Part shown: positions 57,600 to 64,000 of the stretch, piece by piece
How positions within the stretch are numbered: position 1 is the stretch's first letter
How the letters are laid out: every line of letters starts with the position of its first letter
Origin: Nageia nagi
Lineage: Eukaryota > Pinophyta
Assembly: GCA_050084985.1 (NCBI GenBank)
Contig: JBITNC010000001.1
Span: 128,278,001 to 128,342,000 of the forward strand
DNA length: 64,000 nucleotides
Direction of reading: 5' to 3'
Position numbers and translations under genes: made by a program
The notes under the pieces: generated by a model
Told to the model about the DNA's origin: nothing
The model's database searches: none
The model's input: the letters and a program-made list of their open reading frames with translations, nothing else

Positions 57600-59640
57600 T
57601 GAAAAATTCTAATTTTATAAGCAATATCTAAATGGAGGTTAAATCCTTAAAATATTCAATTTCTCAAAAAATACGTGTACATCAAGTACTAAGAATGATT
57701 TTTGGCCACCATAAATACCAAATAAGATTTTTTCCATCAAAACAAAATGTACCAATGGGTCTAATTTAAGATAGTATTTCAACTATGAAAGTATAAATGA
57801 TATTTCAAATGCAAATATATCATAAAACAATAAATTATGCCTTCTAATCTTGGGTGGTTGTACCATACCAACCACCTAAAGATCATCTAAGTAGGTCTTA
57901 GAAAATTGGACCATGACAATTAGATATAGGAGACATTGCAATGATGGATTTATTCTTATTAAGATTTAACATAATATTGCATATAGTAATAATGAAACCT
58001 AAAATATTTCTAGAAGTGAATTTTAAGATACACTTTTTTGAATTCATGAGTAGAATATATTTTATAGCCTATCAAATAATTTATTTAAAATATTAACATG
58101 TTGATCACGTATTTATTATTTTTAAGATGAAAGGGAATGACTCTATAACATAATATCCCCTATGTAAGGTATGGTGAATGTCAATTTATGTTGGTTTTAT
58201 AGAGCAATACAAATTTAGTTATATCCAAAATTTTCATCTATGAAAGATAAAATTTTATAACCAATGCTAGAGTCAAGTATGGTATTAATGTTAGAAAGGA
58301 AAAAATCAACCATGAGACATATTTTATTAAGATTCCTAAAATTAGTATAGATAAGTATTTTATCATTGGTTTTGTTATGTGTACCATATTTCATACCTAC
58401 TAAAGGTAATTAATATGTTTGATAAATCATACATCTAAGAGTTTATATAATTTTTATTTGACCAAAAGTACTATAGTGGGATGTATTAAGGTTATGTACT
58501 ACAAGGTTTTGATCAATAACTAGAATATTTACCATGCAAATATTTAAGAATATTTTTTTAGGAGAGAAATAAAAATTTTATGTTTTAAATGTATGGGAAC
58601 CTTTCCAAGTTGTATGGTCTTTCTATATTACAAGGAGCATCATCAATATCTATGTTAATGGTTTCTTCGGTCAATATATGTGAACCATATTCTATTTAAG
58701 ACAAAATAGGAATGAGATTTAAATCATCTCCTTTATTCTTAATATTAATATAATCACATAGATCAAATTCTATGTTAAGGATATTATGTTCATTATGATA
58801 GGGTATGGGAAAAAATAAGCATTGGCTCTACGAATAACTTTATTTGGGAAGAAATCCAACACACTAAGATTTTATGGGATAAGATCAAATTTAATGTAGT
58901 TGATATCAATGTTAAGAACATAAGGGTGAACTAGCATGAGACATAAAGAAAAAATATATCAATAACAATTATATTGAATAAATGAAGAGGCTCAAAACAT
59001 GATGTATATACCATATTTATTCTATGTATATTGTGAGAAGAATAAAATATCTTCTCATGTAGTAAGGATGGACTCTCTCAAGAGGAAGAGCAAGTACCTA
59101 TGATAAAATAAGATAAAGGGAAAGATGAGCTCCTTGAAGAATGTACCCATTTAAATAGGCTTTTATAAGATGAAATAGTATAGGAAGATCAAGTTTCTTA
59201 TTAGAAAGAAGTAAGGAAAGAATAGGAATATTAAATAGAATGTTCATTAAATGGTAATATTCTTCTACATTATTTATCAAAATAAGAAAAACATATCTTG
59301 AATTCACTTCATAACTACCTAAATCAATGGATTGAAATTCAAGGTAATTGTCAAAACTAACATTAAGATTTTTACAAGATAAAAGAAGGATCATGTTGAC
59401 TTAGAGAAAATGGTATTTAGAATAGTTATCTTAGAATTTTTAGAGATTATTTCACTAGTCTTTTCATTTATAGCTTCTTCAAATGGGTAAGGAATAATTG
59501 TAACCTCATCATAGGAATTAGAGTTTATACAATCAAATAGATATCCATTTAGGTTCAAAATTTGATGATGATGATATCCCATAAATAGATTTATCACTCG
59601 CTTGTTAGTAATGTAGTTCAATGATATCACAAACAACTTT
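57600..59640 (-). pseudogene. Tat-clade Ty3 pol, minus strand, badly decayed
   Basis: The clearest block is RT at about 58400-58167 (minus): NDKILIYTNFRNLNKICLMV then DFFLSNINTILDSSIGYKIL and SFIDENFGYN, matching the Tat RT block (GK-R-CVDFR-LN-A-P-D-FPLP-ID--+D---G----SF-DG-SGYNQI). Downstream, near 57790-57640, SYLKYYLKLDPLVHF-type wording fits the region after RNase H (KLDPL-Y). Upstream the frames 59636-59391 and 59394-59098 (FQSIDLGSYEVNSRYVF) resemble the acidic linker before RT (INLGTEE--REV-I). Stops are dense. Integrase and LTRs were not found, so the ends are arbitrary. Confidence 0.7.
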
Positions 59641-62600
59641 GTCCATGCTTATCAAAGTATCAAGTAGTAAATATGTACATGTATTAAATGTTATTACAAA
59701 ATGATTCCTCTAATTCTTTATGCACAACAAGAAAAGGGGAAGATGCATCATGTCCCAATACATAAAAAGTGTCTGATTAGGAAATAGTTGAAGAGGATTA
59801 ATAAAACATCTAGTTCATGATGTGACCTTATTAAGACATTTACAAAGTTAGTTAGTCTTTCTCATTATGAAATTTTAAAATTATAATTTTCTTGAGTTTG
59901 GGCTATGATGGAGGCACTAGATATAACTCAAAAATATTAAGCTCCTTAATTTCTTCCACTTTAACAAGTGATAGAGAGTGTTTGGTAACTGAATAAGAAT
60001 TAGAAGGAAATTTGTAAATATTATTCATATAATAATAAATAATTTTCAAAGTTTGATATTTATTGGAATAGAGGATGTGTATATTAAGGATTAAATTATT
60101 TAAGATCCCAAATAGATTCTATCAAATAAATTGTAGTAGAAAATATTTTTATTTTTGAGTTTTCTTATTAAAAATAAGAAAATCTAATTAATCTAATGAA
60201 ATAAAGGAAATATCAAACAATCGTATTAAGTGCATATTTGTACAATGTTTTAATATGAATATAATCTATTGGCCTCCTAAATTATGGATGTTCTAAAGGT
60301 AACTCCAACTCAAGGTTCCTAAAGAGAATTTCAAACATATCATATGGGTATCAAGAAGTGGTGTTTTCCAATGCATGCTTTGAGGTAGTACCCCTTTCTT
60401 CCCCATAATGGGATTGACAATAATAATAGTTATGCACTTAAATTAATATCCCACATTGAACCATAGGGTAGAACATCTCTTTGGTATTCAACTACAAAGG
60501 TATATTTGTAGCCCTTGGTTATGAAATCTAATAGAATACATTAAATAAGAAATCAATAATCAATGATGAAATCTAATATAATAATTCTATTTATGTATGT
60601 AAATTAATTTTATAAATAATCAAAATAAAATAAAAATAAAAGAAAGTGTATGTGAGTACAAGTGCTCACAAAAATAAAATAAAAGTGAAACAAAACTAAT
60701 CTAAAAGAAAGATATAAAAATATCTTTTGACCCATTATTGTCAAAAGGTAAAAATGTAGTTCCAATATCCTTAATATTTATAAAAACACTAAATCAACAC
60801 ATGAAAATATCTAAACTATGTCTAAAAGGTCATAACCTATTATTATAACCCTAAGATTGCACAAGGATGCATGTTAAGAATATTTAGGTTTCCTTTACTT
60901 AATAACTTTGTAAAGCAATATCTAACTAATAAAACATTAAATATTTTAAGTAAATACTTGAAGAAAAAATATAAAAATATATCTATATATATTATATATA
61001 ATTTTAAATAATCTATATTCTATGTCCAAGCTAAATGCTTACTATGAAGGTAAAGAAATTAATAAATAAAAGGAAACAAACCCAATCATGTAGAAAATAT
61101 GAGAAACGGGGACACAAGAGTAAATAATATGAAGTTAAATACAAAAGAAACCTATCTACCAAATAAAAACATATGAAGACCAAATAATGATATATAAAAA
61201 TATTAACACCATATATTTTTAGTTTTAAAAATTTAAACTATAAAATAATAAGATAATAAGAGAGGGAAAAATTAGACAACTTATCTCATAAAATTACCTA
61301 TAATGCTTGTGTTTAATTGGATTATGGAAGATAATTATTTGTCATAAGGTTTTCTTATTTTGCATATAATAAAAATAATTCTAAAAGGGATAATTAATAT
61401 ATCTAAATCATTCTTCGTAGAAAATTTTCAAATTAGAACATTAGCAAACTATCACTTTTTTTCAATTCAATTGACCTTATGTAATGAATTTTTTTTTAGT
61501 TATAGATATAAAAAATATAAATATCAAAAAATAAGAATTCATTATGAAAGAAGAAATATGCATAGCTAAAAAAGAAAAACTATTTAAATCCAAAAATTAA
61601 CTCAAAATACTTTAAGTATAAATTAAAAATATAAAATGTCGAGGCATCCTACTATGATCACTAAAAATTTTAATCAAAAAACTACATTAGTTAGATACAA
61701 AACAACATTTACAGTTGACATGAAATTTATTTTAGAACCTTAATTGAAGGAGGATTTGGTAGTTACCACCATTATTGATATTTCAATATCTAATAACATA
61801 CAATATAATAATGTTAATAGATATGATTTGGGGTTTCCCATAATACCTAATAGGATTGGAAAAGGACCCTCTTAAGCTAATTAAGCCCCATAATACATGT
61901 ACATAGAAGTGCTAAAGAAGGAAATATATAATGATAATTTAAAATAATGAAAAATATTTTTTATTCAACTCAAACACAAGATGTCTTACAAATTTAGAAA
62001 TATTTGGATGTGCAATTTAGAAATCATCCATCATTCTTTGATTGTGAGTGTAAATCATCCCATAAGAGATGGTTTTACTAGGATAAACTCTTTTGAAGAT
62101 ATATCTAGTTGAGATAGTTGATGATAGCCTATTGGTTATTCTAATGAATTCTTATTAAATTTTATCTTCAAATTGAAAAGTTATCAATAAATCAAGATAA
62201 TGCAAAATGATAAAGTCTCTTCAAATATATATAAACCATAATGATATGGACATTTGTGTAGGATTCAATTCTAGATTAATTTATTCATAATAACTTTTCT
62301 CTAATATGTATCTTTTTCATATGGAATGTGGTGTATATATAGGATTTTGAGGGAGAGTTACCCTAAGATTAGACTAACAAAATATCTTAAATGCATGGGT
62401 AAATTTAACAAAGGTAAATCCAAATCTCTTGACTTTTGTGGCATAGTTACGGTTAGAAGTTATTAGGAGGAGGAAATATTTTGATATTTATGAAGAAAAT
62501 TAGAGATATATCAGTATCCAAATTTATGAGAAATGAATGGAAATATTTAAATAGGTGTTGATGTAGAAAGATGATGTGGAGTTGTATGTTAAAGTCAAGA

Positions 62601-63367
62601 GGTTGGGGCTAGGAAGGGTGGATGATGTAACTAGTTACTTAACTACTAATATTAAATGGAATGAGGGTAACTTGTTTTATAGCCAATAATTAATTAGTCA
62701 TTGATTGATTAATATTAATTAAGGAATTAAGTTTTATGGAAAAAATTAAGAAAAATATATGATTTTTATGTTGCTAAAAAGATTTGTATTTTTAACATAC
62801 TTATAGGGTATTTAAGGTCACATGATACATGAATAATTGAACTTGTTACACATCTATTTATATAGTCATTATCTTCTCATTCAAATATTGATGCTTCAAA
62901 GAGCCTATAAGCTTCCAAAGACCTTGCTTCATGAGGGCATCCTTCATATGTTGCTTCCAAACTAGATAATCAATTCTATATAAAGTAACAATAATGATAA
63001 GGTCATATCTCAATTATAAATAGTCACTTGAAGAATTTTGCATAGCCTTTACCTATTTATTCCAAAATATTTAAGATGGTGTAATAAAATAATGGATATT
63101 GAAGATTACTTTCAATTAAATATTGGGATTAATGAGTTAAAAAGTAAGAGAAATATTTATACTTTCTTTGTTAAGATTTATACTTTAAAAAAAAAACATC
63201 ATCATATTGTGCTTGATCTTGATCTACAATTTTATTTGAAGGATTTATTTTCATTGGGTAGATGTGAGTGATTATGGTCAATTTTCCTTAGGATTATTCT
63301 TATTTTTCTTGGAATATTTTTGTATTGTTCAATATGTTTTTATATGAGAAATAATCATACAAATGCT
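59641..63367. other. AT-rich region without recognisable genes
   Basis: The 5' part of the minus-strand Tat element (protease, gag, LTR) would be expected here, but I could not read it with confidence. The plus-strand open frame 63038-63271 (77 aa) is not recognisable. Confidence 0.35.
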
Positions 63368-63590
63368 TGATATATATTTACTTTTGGTCAAACTTTTATA
63401 GTTCATACAAACCAGTGGGTTTAAAAAGATGTTAAAATATTCCTATCTACTTATCTTATCAATCATTCCAAATACTTAATTTATATATATTTACTTATGG
63501 AAAACCTTTTGTAGATGCATTGTCTTATGAACCAATGGGTTTAAAAGGATGTCAAAAGTTTGCTATCCTATCATATATAAAATAATTGGT
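63368..63590. repeat. tandem repeat, unit about 112 bp
   Basis: Two copies, from about 63368 and 63481, share TATATATTTACTT-TGG, then AACCA-TGGGTTTAAAA-GATGT-AAA and CTATC-TA-CTTATC-like wording. Confidence 0.7.
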
Positions 63591-64000
63591 CAAGAGTGTA
63601 AGAGATGACATATATTCAATGGTATTTGTATTTTTTTGACTTTTTCTTTAATTTTTTTTATTCCTCTTTAAATCCTTTTGACCTAAATATATTTGATTTT
63701 ATAATAAAGAGATCAAATATGAGAACAATCCTAAATTAATAACAAAGTAAGATTTACCATAACTAATCCTTGTGAATAGTAAAATCTTAAGTTATTTATT
63801 TAAATAATTAAAATAAAATTACAATAATAAAAATTAAATTGATACAATGAAAAAGTAATAATCTAATAATGATATAACAAATCCCTTAAAAAAATAATAT
63901 GATAATTTTACAAAATTTAATGTTAGTTTCTTAGTACAATCTCATCTTCTTAATTAGATTATCTTGACCATGCAATAACATAATTACACCATAAGGAATT
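63591..64000. other. AT-rich window end
   Basis: No feature seen. Confidence 0.4.

Noticed and set aside
1-64000. CRISPR array, operons or bacterial genes
   Set aside because: No regularly spaced identical repeats; the coding remains are plant transposable elements with introns and LTRs.
1-64000. AT-richness from fungal repeat-induced point mutation
   Set aside because: The element set (Tat with a second RNase H, DUF4283-type LINE, TNP2) is of plant type; decay of methylated cytosine explains the pattern.

Overview
The window is plant nuclear DNA made almost entirely of nested, decayed transposable elements. No intact host gene, rRNA or tRNA is visible. The evidence for a plant is the element types: Ty3 elements of the Tat clade with two RNase H domains, Copia elements primed by initiator tRNA-Met, an L1-type LINE with a DUF4283-like ORF1, and a CACTA (En/Spm) TNP2 transposase. 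The DNA is very AT-rich and poor in CG. Old copies have mostly C-to-T type changes, and the one very young insertion is visibly GC- and CpG-richer. This fits long-term decay of methylated cytosine in a large, slowly purged genome such as a gymnosperm; a species call would be a guess.

Layout. 1-800: 3' end of a Copia element whose LTR (349-800) sits in a Tat-clade Ty3 pol gene. 801-2320 and 33422-34440: two parts of one Tat pol (RT end, both RNase H domains, integrase), split by about 31.1 kb. The inserted block (2324-33421) looks like a CACTA-type composite of about 14 kb net. It holds a minus-strand multi-exon gene (18119 down to 3100), a plus-strand gene with a SET-like domain (23542-24703) and a plus-strand TNP2 transposase (25075-32650). 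Two elements sit inside it. A 13.1-kb Tat/Athila-like element (4386-17499, TSD AATAT) has gag and protease but no visible RT and lies in an intron of the minus-strand gene. A 3.95-kb solo LTR (25875-29825) lies in the TNP2 reading frame. A degenerate telomere-like tract lies at 21052-21608.

36130-41180 is a second, 5.05-kb solo LTR of the same family, with 5-bp flanks GGGAG/GGGAA. 41521-54265 is a LINE of about 6.1 kb net, flanked by a direct repeat of about 100 bp. It is broken by a minus-strand 2.66-kb Copia element with identical LTRs (42501-45162, TSD ATGTT) and by a 3.93-kb Copia element (46519-50448, TSD TAAAC). The latter encodes a Gag-like protein and an unusual acidic, Cys-repeat protein but no pol. 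54370-64000 is mostly structureless AT-rich DNA with a foldback repeat (55072-55838) and a badly decayed minus-strand Tat pol (about 57600-59640).

Order of events, by inference: the Tat element is the base layer; the CACTA-like block came next; the Tat/Athila-like element and the solo LTR entered that block; the Copia LTR at 349-800 also entered the Tat pol. In the LINE, the 3.93-kb Copia element (about ten LTR differences) is older than the 2.66-kb one (none). The most unusual content is the transposon-associated SET-like gene, the spliced minus-strand gene, the 4-5 kb LTR family known here only as solo LTRs, and the pol-less Copia element.
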